A stretch of DNA of 64,000 nt from NCBI GenBank assembly GCA_963772635.1, contig CAVYYK010000043.1, forward strand, positions 117,707-181,706, in the 5' to 3' direction. Positions 36,853 through 45,196 of this stretch are shown here, one piece after another. The notes under the pieces are model-generated. The model was given only the letters and a program-made list of their open reading frames with translations, made no database searches and had not been told where the DNA came from. Position 1 is the stretch's first letter; each line of letters opens with the position of its first letter. The position numbers and the translations under genes were made by a program. Source of the stretch: JAUXFS01 sp963772635. GTDB lineage: Bacteria > Pseudomonadota > Alphaproteobacteria > Rhodospirillales > Defluviicoccaceae.

Positions 36853-38004
36853 TCACGACGACGTGCGGCGCACGGCGTGGAGCACCGGCAGCTGTTTGAC
36901 GAAGACAAGATAGAGGATGATTTCCAGGCTGAAGATCCCCAGGGTCACGATGATCTCGCCCATCGAGGGGAAATAGTTCCAGCCGCTACCCACCGGCTGA
37001 TAGCCGATGAGATAGCAGTTCAGGCGATAGAGCACCCCGTTGAGCAGCATCGCCGAGGAGCCCAGGAAGATGTAGCGCGGGTTCCCGCGAAACGCTTTCG
37101 GCAACAGAAGGACCACCGCCGCGACGCCGAACAGGAACTCGGCCCAGAACGACAACGCCTTGATATCGCCCACAAAGGCGTGGCCGAGGGCGCCGCGCCA
37201 GACGACATCGCCATATCGCACGACCATGAAGCCGAGCATGACCCAGGCCATGATCCAACTGAGCCGGCCGAGGATGCGGGTCTCGAACGGCCGCTTGAAG
37301 GCGACCGAGGCGATGACCGACTCGAAGGCGACGACGGCGAAGCCCATGGTCAGGGCGGTCAGCAGGAAGTTCACGGTCAGCATCTGCGACTGCCACAACG
37401 GCGACAACTGGTAGCCGAGGATGACGACGACGGTGCCCATGGAAGACTGGTGCATCATCGGCAGCAACACGCCGAGGCCGGTGAACACGAACAGCACACG
37501 GTGCAGCTTCTGTCGCGCCTCCTTCATGCCCAGTCGCTCGAACAGCGCCGGCGCAAACTCGAACGCCAGCACGATGATGTAGGCGAAGATGCAAAGCGCC
37601 GTCTCGAGCAGCACCGAATTCACGTTGATCAGCCACGGCAGCATGATGTTGTAGCCCTGCCAGTAGCGGCCGAGATCGATCAGCACCGCGAGGCCGCCGA
37701 GGCTGTAGCCGAACAGGCTGGTCAACAACCCTGCGCGGGCCATCGGGTGATACTCGCCCTTGTTGAGGATGTAGATCAGAAGCGCCATCACGAAGCCGCC
37801 GCAGCCGAGCGCGGTGCCGATGATCAGGTCGATGGCGATCCAGATACCCCAGGGGTAGCCGTTGTTGAGATTGGTCGTGGCGCCCAGGCCGAAGGCGAAA
37901 CGCTGGGTCAGGACGATCGCGGCGATGAAAACGATGATCAGGAGAATAATGAACGGAGCGGTAACCAGCCGGCCGCCGACCCGCGCATGTTCATGGGTGC
38001 TCAT
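36853..38004 (-). CDS. hybB: Hydrogenase membrane subunit HybB (NrfD/PsrC family)
   Basis: A 383-residue protein with about ten membrane helices, such as FIILLIIVFIAAIVL and LGCGGFVMALLIYIL. Family features are YPWGIWIAIDLIIGTALGCGGF and LIDLGRYWQGYNIMLPW. It passes electrons from HybA to menaquinone or ubiquinone and has no haem motif. Its start overlaps the hybA stop by four bases (ATGA). The C-terminus is followed by the palindromic element, then hybC. Confidence 0.92.
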   Translation of the reverse strand: MSTHEHARVGGRLVTAPFIILLIIVFIAAIVLTQRFAFGLGATTNLNNGYPWGIWIAIDLIIGTALGCGGFVMALLIYILNKGEYHPMARAGLLTSLFGYSLGGLAVLIDLGRYWQGYNIMLPWLINVNSVLLETALCIFAYIIVLAFEFAPALFERLGMKEARQKLHRVLFVFTGLGVLLPMMHQSSMGTVVVILGYQLSPLWQSQMLTVNFLLTALTMGFAVVAFESVIASVAFKRPFETRILGRLSWIMAWVMLGFMVVRYGDVVWRGALGHAFVGDIKALSFWAEFLFGVAAVVLLLPKAFRGNPRYIFLGSSAMLLNGVLYRLNCYLIGYQPVGSGWNYFPSMGEIIVTLGIFSLEIILYLVFVKQLPVLHAVRRTSS

Positions 38005-39041
38005 GAATCCCTCCGTTCCTGGTCTTCGTCCTCGGCTTCGTGATGGTGCTGGTCGAAGTTTCGGCGGGCGAGAAGAATAAGGACCGTCAGCACCGTGGCG
38101 GGCGCGATCATCCCTGTGTACAGCAGGTGCTGAACACCCTCCGTTTCGGTGGCGTAGGCGTGATTGGGAACGTTGCCGTAGGGAAGCCCCAGCTTGTCGA
38201 AGGGAACGGCCGCCAGATACAGGGTCTGCACGCCGCCAAGGATGTTCTCGCCGTAGACTTCCGGTCTATATTCGGCGGTGATGACCTTCTCGTTGGGTGG
38301 GTGGTATCCGCCGAATTTGCCGCTGGCGTCGCCCCGCGGGTAGACGTGGGTGTCGCCGGGCTTCAGCTTGATGCGCCGGTGCGCCTCCTCGCGCAGATCT
38401 TCGTATCGGCCGAACAGGGTGGCCCCGGTCGGGCAGGATTCGACGCAACCGGGTAGCTCGCCCTCGGCCAGCCGGTGCTTGCAAAGCTGGCATTTGTGGA
38501 TTTGACCGAAAGGTCCGCTGAAATCGTACTGCGGCACACCGAACGGGCAGGCGTAGACGCAGTAGCGGCAACCGATGCAGCGGTCCGGATCGTGGCTGAC
38601 GATGCCGGTTTCCGGGTTCTTGGTCATTGCCGAAACCGGGCACGCGGACACGCAAGACGGATCGACGCAGTGCAGGCACTGCCGCTTGATGAAGGCGAAC
38701 CCGTTTTCCTCCCGGTCCTTCTGCTCCATGGTGCCGTTGCGGTAGACCTTGATGACGTTCAGGGTTTTTCCGGATAGGCCCTTGGCGGTGTCCCAGGTGC
38801 CGGTGTTCCATCCCTCCTGGCCGGGATCGATCTCGGCCGGCATGTCGTTGGCTCGCTTGCAGGCACTCACGCACGCCTTGCAGCCGACACAAAGCGTCGA
38901 GTCGTAGAGCAGCGACAGAGCTTCCGGCGGTCTGACCTTGGGTGCGCGTTGGATCGCCTTGGCGTCGCTCGCGGCTCCGGCGGTCACGGTAGCGGCCGCC
39001 CCGCCCACCGCCACGCTCTTGAGGAAGTTGCGACGGTTCAT
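38001..39041 (-). CDS. hybA: Hydrogenase Fe-S subunit HybA
   Basis: A 346-residue protein starting MNRRNFLKSVAVGG, a Tat signal. Four ferredoxin-type cysteine clusters follow: CVGCKACVSACK, CLHCVDPSCVSACP, CIGCRYCVYACPFG and CQLCKHRLAEGELPGCVESCP. A C-terminal hydrophobic helix (TGMIAPATVLTVLILLA) anchors it. It links the HybO/HybC dimer to membrane subunit HybB. Sixteen bases separate it from hybO, and it overlaps hybB by four bases. Confidence 0.93.
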   Translation of the reverse strand: MNRRNFLKSVAVGGAAATVTAGAASDAKAIQRAPKVRPPEALSLLYDSTLCVGCKACVSACKRANDMPAEIDPGQEGWNTGTWDTAKGLSGKTLNVIKVYRNGTMEQKDREENGFAFIKRQCLHCVDPSCVSACPVSAMTKNPETGIVSHDPDRCIGCRYCVYACPFGVPQYDFSGPFGQIHKCQLCKHRLAEGELPGCVESCPTGATLFGRYEDLREEAHRRIKLKPGDTHVYPRGDASGKFGGYHPPNEKVITAEYRPEVYGENILGGVQTLYLAAVPFDKLGLPYGNVPNHAYATETEGVQHLLYTGMIAPATVLTVLILLARRNFDQHHHEAEDEDQERRDS

Positions 39042-39056
39042 CGGATGGTTGCCCCT

Positions 39057-40244
39057 TTAGCTCGGGTTGTTGGGCTCGTCGTCGTAATGGGTGGGCTCGA
39101 ACGGTTTGTCGCCCTTGGACGCTTTGCCGAGCCTGGTGGCCAGCACCGCGCCGCCGCCCACGGCCGCGCCGACGACACCGGAGGCCAATGCGGCCGCACC
39201 GACCGTAATACCCTGGCCCTGTTCCTCGACGACCTGCGGGAAAGCGGTCGGCGGCGTCAGCGACAACACGTTCGCCATCGCGTGGATCGGCTTGGTGAAG
39301 CCGACCCCTTGCTCGGTGCAGCCGAAGCAAGGATGACCGGTGCCCACCGGCCAGCTGCCCTCGCCGACGTCGCCGAAGCCGATGGCGGGGCAGTTGGCAT
39401 AGGTTTCCGGGCCCTTGCAGCCGAGCTTGTAGAGGCACCATCCCTGGCGGTGACCGAAATCGCCGAACTCCCTTGCAAACCGTCCCGCGTCGAAGTGCGG
39501 TCTGCGCTCGCAGTTCTCGTGGATCAGCCGGCCATAGGCGAACTTCGGACGGTTCTTGTCGTCCAGGTCCGGGGCCTTGTTGAAGGTGAGGAGGTAGAGG
39601 ACCGTCGAGAGGAAGTTGTATGAATTCGGCGGACAGCCCGGAATATTGATCACCGTCTTGTCCGGAAGCACTTCGTGCGCCGATTTCGCCATCGTCGGGT
39701 TGGGATCGCTGGAAGGAATGCCTCCCCAGGACGAGCACGACCCCATCGCGATGATCGCCATCGCGCCATCGGCGGCGTGTTTGACGCTGTCGAGGAAGGT
39801 CTCTCCCGCGATCTTGCAGTAGATGCCGCCATCCTTGGTCGGAATCGCACCGTCGATCACCAGCACGTAGTTGCCCCAGTGCTTTTTCATCGACTGGTCC
39901 TTGAAGTTCTCCGCCTGATGACCGGCGCCGGCGCACAGGGTTTCGTGGTAGTCCAGCGAGATCATGTCGAGGATGAGGGTCTCGAGGGTGGGATGATGGG
40001 CCCGCAGCAGGCTCTCGGTGCACCCGGTGCACGCCTGACCCGACAACCAGAACACCGGGGGCCGGGCCGGGCCGGTCGCCGCCTCGGCAATGCGCACCCC
40101 CAGGGCGGGAGACAATCCCAGTGTCGCCGCCACACCTGTACAGTACTTCAAGAATTCCCGACGGTTCAGGCCGCCGAGCGCACCCTCGTAGCCATCAAGA
40201 TTGCCGAAGTCGCGCGTTACCGATCGGTGCAAGCCGTCGGGCAT
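39057..40244 (-). CDS. hybO: [NiFe] hydrogenase small subunit, Hyb type
   Basis: A 395-residue protein with a long Tat leader (LNRREFLKYCTGVAATLGL). The proximal cluster is bound from SGQACTGCTESLLR, AMGSCSSWGG and NIPGCPPN; distal and medial cluster cysteines lie in HENCERRPHFDAG, CLYKLGCKGPETYANCP and GHPCFGCTEQG. A C-terminal glycine/alanine-rich hydrophobic stretch (AAALASGVVGAAVGGGAV) would anchor it. GGGAGGAACACG precedes the ATG. It is the first gene of hybOABCD. No hyp accessory genes are in the window, so maturation must rely on genes elsewhere. Confidence 0.93.
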   Translation of the reverse strand: MPDGLHRSVTRDFGNLDGYEGALGGLNRREFLKYCTGVAATLGLSPALGVRIAEAATGPARPPVFWLSGQACTGCTESLLRAHHPTLETLILDMISLDYHETLCAGAGHQAENFKDQSMKKHWGNYVLVIDGAIPTKDGGIYCKIAGETFLDSVKHAADGAMAIIAMGSCSSWGGIPSSDPNPTMAKSAHEVLPDKTVINIPGCPPNSYNFLSTVLYLLTFNKAPDLDDKNRPKFAYGRLIHENCERRPHFDAGRFAREFGDFGHRQGWCLYKLGCKGPETYANCPAIGFGDVGEGSWPVGTGHPCFGCTEQGVGFTKPIHAMANVLSLTPPTAFPQVVEEQGQGITVGAAALASGVVGAAVGGGAVLATRLGKASKGDKPFEPTHYDDEPNNPS

Positions 40245-40612
40245 CGTGTTCCTCCCTTCCCTTGTGCGAACTGAGTATTATTCTCAATTTCTACTGTGCT
40301 GCGTTCAAGAGCAGCTCCCCGCTAACCTTGGCTACTTTAAGATATCATTGAGGATCCGAAAACTACATTCTTGGAGAAGACGCGTTATACATTTAACAAC
40401 CGCAATCCAATCTCAACTAAGTTTTCACGAGAATTTCGTGTGGATTGAGGCCGTGGTTCCGCCCCTTCCCCAACATATTGATAAAAATAGACTATTTCCT
40501 TCACGGGCACCGACGCCGCCAAATGGCGGAGAAATCTCGCACGGATGGGAAGACGAGCGTATCCCTTCTCTACCAAACTAAAGAATTGAAGTTGTAAGAG
40601 GGATCTACCCGT
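40245..40612. other. AT-rich region upstream of hybO
   Basis: About 370 bases of unusually low GC between the DUF2062 gene and hybO, both on the minus strand. It holds short unsupported open frames on both strands and must contain the hyb promoter. I could not identify a convincing FNR box or a sigma-54 site by eye. No RNA gene was recognised. Confidence 0.45.
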
Positions 40613-41206
40613 CTATTGAGCTTTCTGCTCTTGGGCTTTCTGCCTTTCGGCGCGCCGTGCCGCGGCCTGCTGCCGTCCCCGACGCCGCCTTCTTATGAAT
40701 TGCAGCGTACAATAGTAGCCCAACCATGCCGTGGCGACTGCGTAAGGCACGCAGCCAACCGTCATCGCCAAGCCTTGATCATGGGCTATCAGCTTCACCG
40801 AGGCGGAAAACGTATCGATAAATCCGTTGCTGGCGGCCAAAACCGATTCCCACTTGGAAACAAAACCCTCGTACCCGGCCGCTCCCTTCTCCCGGCCCAG
40901 AAGAATCTGCCCGGTAAAGTAAAACGCGTAATACACCGGCCAGATGGTGAACACGTTGGTGACCCAGGTCCACGCCAGTCCGATGATCAGGCCGAATTCG
41001 AAACGAGGGTACCGGCGGGCGACGAGCCAAGTGAGAAAAACCAGATACATTTGAACGCCGACCAGGGGTGTGAACGCCCAGAACAGCCCCACCGCCACAG
41101 CGCGGGCGCTATGCTCCGGCGAGTGCCGACTGCGCTTCAGCGGAATCACCAACCGGAGATGGACCAGTCGGGAGAGGCGCTCCCAAAATGAAAACTTGCG
41201 TCTCAA
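40613..41206 (-). CDS. DUF2062 family membrane protein
   Basis: A 197-residue protein with TTG start at 41206. SPEHSARAVAVGLFWAFTPLVGVQMYL is the typical DUF2062 opening; membrane helices include WTWVTNVFTIWPVYYAFYFTG. The C-terminus is strongly basic (FIRRRRRGRQQAAARRAERQ). DUF2062 proteins are inner-membrane proteins of unknown function, sometimes next to glycosyltransferases. Here it lies upstream of the hydrogenase operon with a 370-bp gap, so linkage is doubtful. Confidence 0.83.
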   Translation of the reverse strand: MRRKFSFWERLSRLVHLRLVIPLKRSRHSPEHSARAVAVGLFWAFTPLVGVQMYLVFLTWLVARRYPRFEFGLIIGLAWTWVTNVFTIWPVYYAFYFTGQILLGREKGAAGYEGFVSKWESVLAASNGFIDTFSASVKLIAHDQGLAMTVGCVPYAVATAWLGYYCTLQFIRRRRRGRQQAAARRAERQKAQEQKAQ

Positions 41207-41339
41207 AAATCGGCTCCCCAGCCCGCAATTCTCACATCATTGGAAATGGATCTCGGCCCATCTTGCCTGCGAGAGCGCTACTAAGGAAGGGATATCCCAG
41301 GAGTCCTCGGTTACAAATGATGGAATGGTCCGGCATTGG

Positions 41340-41604
41340 AGGATTCCAGCCCGTCCGCATCGACACGCCCCAAACCCTCCGGCCCGCCGACCGTCCGGTC
41401 ACGATCGTGTTCAACGTCCCGCTGAACAAGGCGCTGGCCGCCCTCGACCCGGACAGGCGCGCGGGCGCCGACCTGTGGACACGCTACCTCGCCGCCTGGA
41501 CTTCATGGAAACCCGTGCGCACCGCCGCCTCGCTCGCAGCGGCGGCCCCGTTCATCATGGCACCGCGCTGGCGATCTGGCTCCGATAACGGGATGAGCCG
41601 CTGA
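41340..41604 (+). pseudogene. C-terminal remnant of a DUF1772-type membrane protein
   Basis: The plus-strand frame through 41385-41570 encodes VTIVFNVPLNKALAALDPD and then WTRYLAAWTSWKPVRTAASLAAAAPF. This closely resembles the C-terminal half of DUF1772 (anthrone-oxygenase-like) proteins, with the conserved NVPLN and the W-x-x-Y-x-x-x-W-T pattern. The N-terminal membrane helices are absent and the upstream sequence in frame is unrelated. It therefore looks like a deleted gene. Confidence 0.6.
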
Positions 41605-41778
41605 GGGGCGCATGGGTAGATCGGTCTTTATCCTCCCTGAACCCCGGTCTCGGAGAAAAGTTCGCGGCTCGAGCCCTGGCCCGACCCGCGATTTGCGCTC
41701 TTGGCAAGATCTACCCCACTTGGGTAAGATCACGGACATGCGGTTGCGGCCCGCGCGGGGGGCCAAAAGCAAGGCGGG

Positions 41779-43306
41779 ATGTCGCCATCAATGCCGGATG
41801 GAATGCGGACGACCGTTCGCCTTGCCCCTGTCCTCGCAGGACAGTCGAGGCACGGCGGTCGGCGACACGGCGGATCGTCGGGCGGGCGCGAACCCTCCCG
41901 GATTTTTGCGACCGATGCCGCCACGGAATGCCGAAACTTCGGCCGGACTCGGCGGTCGCTGTTGCTCGTCTCGATCCTTGTCGGTTTCGTTTGGTCCGAT
42001 CCGACCCTCGCAGCGGGATTTGCGCTGCGCGAGCAGAGCGCGACGGCGCTCGGCAATGCCTTTGCCGGTGGAGCGGCGGCGGCCGAAGACCCGAGTTACA
42101 TGTTCTTCAACCCGGCCGCACTGGGCTTTCAGAACGGCAGTCAGGTCGTCGGCGTCATCACCTACATTCGACCGGTCACCAAGTTCAAGGTCAAGGAAGC
42201 CAGCACCGCCGCCAACGTACCGATCATGCGGGGGGAACGGCGGCGGCGACGTCGGCGACGACCACCTGATTCCCGCGAATTTCGCCGTGATCGACGGGAA
42301 TCAGATCGACGACAGTCTGGGCCGCTTTCGCTTCGGACTCGCCGTGACGGTTCCGTTCGGGCTCGAGACCAACTACGAGGATGGCTGGAGCGGCCGCTAC
42401 CACGCCCTGCAGTCGAAGCTTCAAACGGTCAACTTCGCCCCGACCGTGGCCTGGAACGTCATCGACGGGTTGTCCCTGGCGGGCGGGCTGCAGGCGCAAT
42501 ATGCGAAAACGGAGTTGAGCAATGCGATCGACTTCGGTTCGCTCGGCGCCGCCATCCCCGCGCTGGCGCCGTTCTCCATACCGACCCAACAGGACGGCCG
42601 GGTGCGTTTTCAGGCAAGCGGCTGGGGCTTCGGATGGACGCTCGGCGCTCTTTACGAACCTTGGCACGGAACCCGCGTCGGTCTCGGCTACCGCTCGAGC
42701 GTTCGCCACAAGCTCGAGGGCCAGGCGCGCTTCAGGCTGGACTCGGCCGGCATCGGCGCCGCCATCTCGAACGCCACCGGCGCGTTCCAGAAGACGCGGG
42801 CGACCGCCGTCCTCGAAACGCCGGAAACGCTCACCTTCGGCGTCTATCATGAGCTCGACGACCGCTGGGCGCTGATGGCGGACGTCGCCTGGACCCGGTG
42901 GAGTCGTATCGACGAGTTCAGGGTCAAGTTCGACAACCCCGCGCAGCCCGACGCCGTGACCGAAGCCGACTGGCAGGATACGGTGTACGTGGCGGCCGGC
43001 GTGACCTTTCGCCCGGCGCCGCCGTGGACGCTCCGCGCCGGCTTCGCCTACGACGAGAGCCCGGTTCCGAACCGGACGCGGACGCCGAGGGTGCCCGACA
43101 GCGACCGCTACTGGCTCTCGTTCGGAGCCTCCTACCAACCGACACAAAGCATCAATCTCAGCCTGGGTTACGCGCATATCTTCGGAACCGATGCGTCCGT
43201 AAAGCTGGCGGCCGACGCTCAGGGCAACGCGGAAAGCGGCAATCTTTCCGGCGATGTCGACGCCTCGGCCGATATCGTCGGCCTCCAGTTGCGCATCACC
43301 TTCTGA
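41779..43306 (+). CDS. FadL/OmpP1/TodX family outer-membrane transporter (one frameshift)
   Basis: A signal segment (RSLLLVSILVGFVWSDPTLA) precedes AGFALREQSATALGNAFAGGAAAAEDPSYMFFNPAAL, the family's N-terminal hatch signature. The barrel continues in another frame after a run of six G at about 42230, ending YGYAHIF-like strands (LNLSLGYAHIFGTD region) and LQLRITF with a terminal Phe. The homopolymer at the break points to sequence error. The exact start is uncertain: ATGs at 41779 and shortly after all leave a long leader. Such porins take up hydrophobic compounds, including aromatics, which fits the benzoyl-CoA genes nearby, but this is inference. Confidence 0.8.
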
Positions 43307-43362
43307 CCCGACACGAACAGGACGCCGGCCTGAACCTGGCATCGCGGTGGCGACGGTCGACG

Positions 43363-43560
43363 TCAGTCCTGCGGCGGCTCGTCGCCGGGGCGCGGCGGCT
43401 CTCCGCCGGGGCGGGACAGGATGCGGTCGAACGCCTCCATGTCGGCCCGCGCCTTGCGCTCGGCGAAGTATTCCGCCGTGGTCATCGCCGACACCTTCTC
43501 GGCCACCGCCATCACCACGAACTGATTGACGCTGGTCCCGTCCTGCGCATACCAACGCTC
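43363..43560 (-). pseudogene. Truncated antitoxin-like gene (HicB/RHH type), cut by palindromic element 3
   Basis: The minus-strand frame ending at stop 43363 encodes ERWYAQDGTSVNQFVVMAVA, then EKVSAMTTAEYFAERKARAD and a Pro/Gly-rich tail. This resembles the C-terminal half of small HicB-type ribbon-helix-helix antitoxins (family recall, unverified). Upstream the frame hits a stop within the outer arm of the palindromic element at 43574, and no start codon is available. The element thus appears to have replaced the 5' half of the gene. No toxin partner is adjacent. Confidence 0.6.
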
Positions 43561-43573
43561 CCTGATAGTGACT

Positions 43574-43726
43574 CATTGTGATCGTGTTTCCAGCCCGCTC
43601 GGCAGGGCTTCGGGGGACCGTGGCGCCTGTGGCGCTGCGTAAGTCCCCGAAGCGGTGCGAAGGCGATGCCGACCCATCGTCGAGCGTTCGCGACGCCCCG
43701 CGCGAGCTGGAAACACGATCACAATG
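43574..43726 (-). repeat. Palindromic element 3 (three-way-junction type, reverse orientation)
   Basis: The outer inverted repeat is perfect over 21 bp (43574-43594 and 43706-43726). One inner stem pairs GCTTCGGGGGAC with GTCCCCGAAGC (one extra G). The other carries, on the minus strand, the tip GACGATGGGTCGGCATCGCC (43662-43681), which matches the B tips of elements 1 and 2 outside the six-base loop. Preceding GGCGTC and a nearby AAGCCCTGCCGAG stretch are also shared with element 1. The outer arms are unique to this copy. It is shorter (153 bp) than elements 1 and 2 and abuts the truncated antitoxin gene. Confidence 0.8.
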
Positions 43727-43994
43727 GGTGGGTACCGGCGAGTGTTGGTATCGCGTCCTCGACCGCTGTCAGGCACAATTTGTGCGGCGCATATCCGAGC
43801 GGACAGAGGCCAAGCCCAACCATGGGACTATTGTCCTTGAACTCGTCGCCAACCCTGCTGTATGTTGCTTTTTTGTTCTGTCCGGGACGATGGGAGGAGT
43901 GCGCCCGCTTTCGTCAAAGCGTCGGCGGACTTGTCCGCCGAAAGTTCAGCGGAGGCGGGCTTGCCCTCCGAAGCCTTGGCAAAGGAGGCGGGTA

Positions 43995-44387
43995 TGACGA
44001 GTTTTGACGATGTTCGTTGCCGAAGTGAAACGGTTTTCGGTAAGCGGTTTCGTTTGATATCAAGGGGTTGGGTTGTTGCGCGGGTGGAACGATCGGTTTG
44101 CAAGAATCGTTCTATTTCAATGGGTTAGAGTTGGTTTTGACGAGTTTTGCAAAGCGTAACGAATTCGGGTGAATCGGAAAAATAGTGGAATTTCAATGGC
44201 TTGCGGCCGTTGCGCCAGCGAAATGAAGGGTTATTCGATATTCAATGAAATCAAGGGGTTACGCCCGGTTTTGACGAGTTTTGACGAGTTTTGACGAGTG
44301 ATTTCGACGTTTTTCCGTTTCGTTTGTTTTCAAGGGCTTGGGCGATTTTCCGGGTGCAAAATCGTCGACAATGACCCAGCGAACTAG
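43995..44387 (+). repeat. Degenerate alternating tandem repeat with 10-bp TTGACGAGTT units
   Basis: The motif TCAA(G/T)GG(G/C)TT recurs at 44060, 44117, 44193, 44251 and 44330, with spacings of 57, 76, 58 and 79, an alternating short/long pattern. The long units carry GGTTTTGACGAGTTTTG (near 44133 and 44267), and a related copy precedes at 43995. At 44271-44300 TTGACGAGTT is tandemly repeated three times. No open frame runs through it on either strand with family features. The whole 43730-44430 stretch appears to be non-coding. Confidence 0.6.
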
Positions 44388-44433
44388 TCGGGTATTGCTC
44401 CGGCGACCCCGCCGGTACCCCGGCGGGATTGCC

Positions 44434-44508
44434 GGCAAGCGCAAGTGCGCGCCCGCAGCGGAGCGAGGAGAGCCAAGGGGACGGATGTCCCCGCCCGGCG
44501 TCTGAGGG
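44434..44508 (+). repeat. 75-bp structured repeat, copy 2
   Basis: Partner of 34657-34731 (69 of 75 identical, no gaps). The inner hairpin reads GGGAC-GGAT-GTCCC here against CGGAC-GGAC-GTCCG in copy 1, a compensatory C-G to G-C swap. It lies 36 bp beyond the stop of the minus-strand rubrerythrin gene, the same relative placement as copy 1 beyond hybC. GC-rich inverted sequences (GCCGGCAAG at the left) flank it but differ from those of copy 1. Confidence 0.75.
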
Positions 44509-44544
44509 CAGTCAGCAGAACCCTCGCCGGTACAAACTCGCCGG

Positions 44545-45176
44545 CTACAGCAGCCCCGGCTTGCCGGCTTTCCAGCGGTCGTATTCGGTGGCGAGCAGGG
44601 CGACGTGTTCGCGTTCCTCGGCGGCGAGCTCGCGGTAGAGTTGGCGTTCGACCGAGTCCTCGGGGGCCTGGGCGCTGCGCTCGGTGAAGAAGTCGACCGC
44701 CCGCTGTTCGCAGGCGATGGCGATGCGGAGCAGGTTGGCCGGGTCCTCGGGGCGGTTCTCGATGCCGGCGTAGATGGCGGCGCGCTCCACCTGGAACTCG
44801 GGCGACGGCGCGGGGACGTCGGCGTGGTAGCGGCGCGACAGGGTCTCCATGTGCTCCTGCTCCATCTCGGCGAGGCTGGCGAACAGCTCCGGAGCGCCGG
44901 GTCCTTGGCCTCGCCGGCGGCGCGGCGGTAGAACGCCTGGCCGCCGAGCTCGATCTCGAAGGCCATGCGCACGCTGTCCAGGGCCTTGGCGTCGTCGACG
45001 TCGCGGGGATCGAGCACCTCGAGGGTGCCGCCGCACTGGGGGCACTTGCCGTAGGGGAAGGCGAAGCCCTCGCTGACCTTGGCGCAGTCGTTGCACCGCC
45101 ACGCGAGGGTGGCGGTGGCGCAGCAGATGTACGGTTCGTCGCCCTCGATCGGCCGGCGGCACTTGGGACACAGCAT
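44545..45176 (-). CDS. Rubrerythrin-like protein with N-terminal zinc ribbon (one frameshift)
   Basis: From ATG 45176 the first frame gives a zinc-ribbon region with paired cysteines (LCPKCRRP, WRCNDCAKV, GKCPQCGGT), then the start of a four-helix domain (IELGGQAFYRRAAGEAKD). After a frame change near 44895 the other frame supplies SLAEMEQEHMETL, ACEQRAVDFF and ELAAEEREHVALLATEYDRW, the EEXXH-type di-iron ligands of rubrerythrin. Rubrerythrins reduce peroxide in anaerobes. It starts 20 bp after the NfnAB-like gene, so it shares its transcript and would protect low-potential Fe-S enzymes. The frameshift is probably sequence error. Confidence 0.82.
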
Positions 45177-45196
45177 GGCTCAGGACCTCACTCTGC

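Noticed and set aside
40201..40581. Small plus-strand gene upstream of hybO
   Set aside because: The frame overlaps the hybO 5' end antisense, has no ribosome-binding site and no recognisable family.
41614..41722. tRNA-like or small structured RNA
   Set aside because: A 9-bp inverted repeat (GGGTAGATC) and GTTC-like stretch are present, but no cloverleaf can be drawn.
43995..44387. CRISPR array
   Set aside because: Repeats are degenerate, spacing alternates 57/76 and the three tandem units are only 10 bp; no cas genes nearby.
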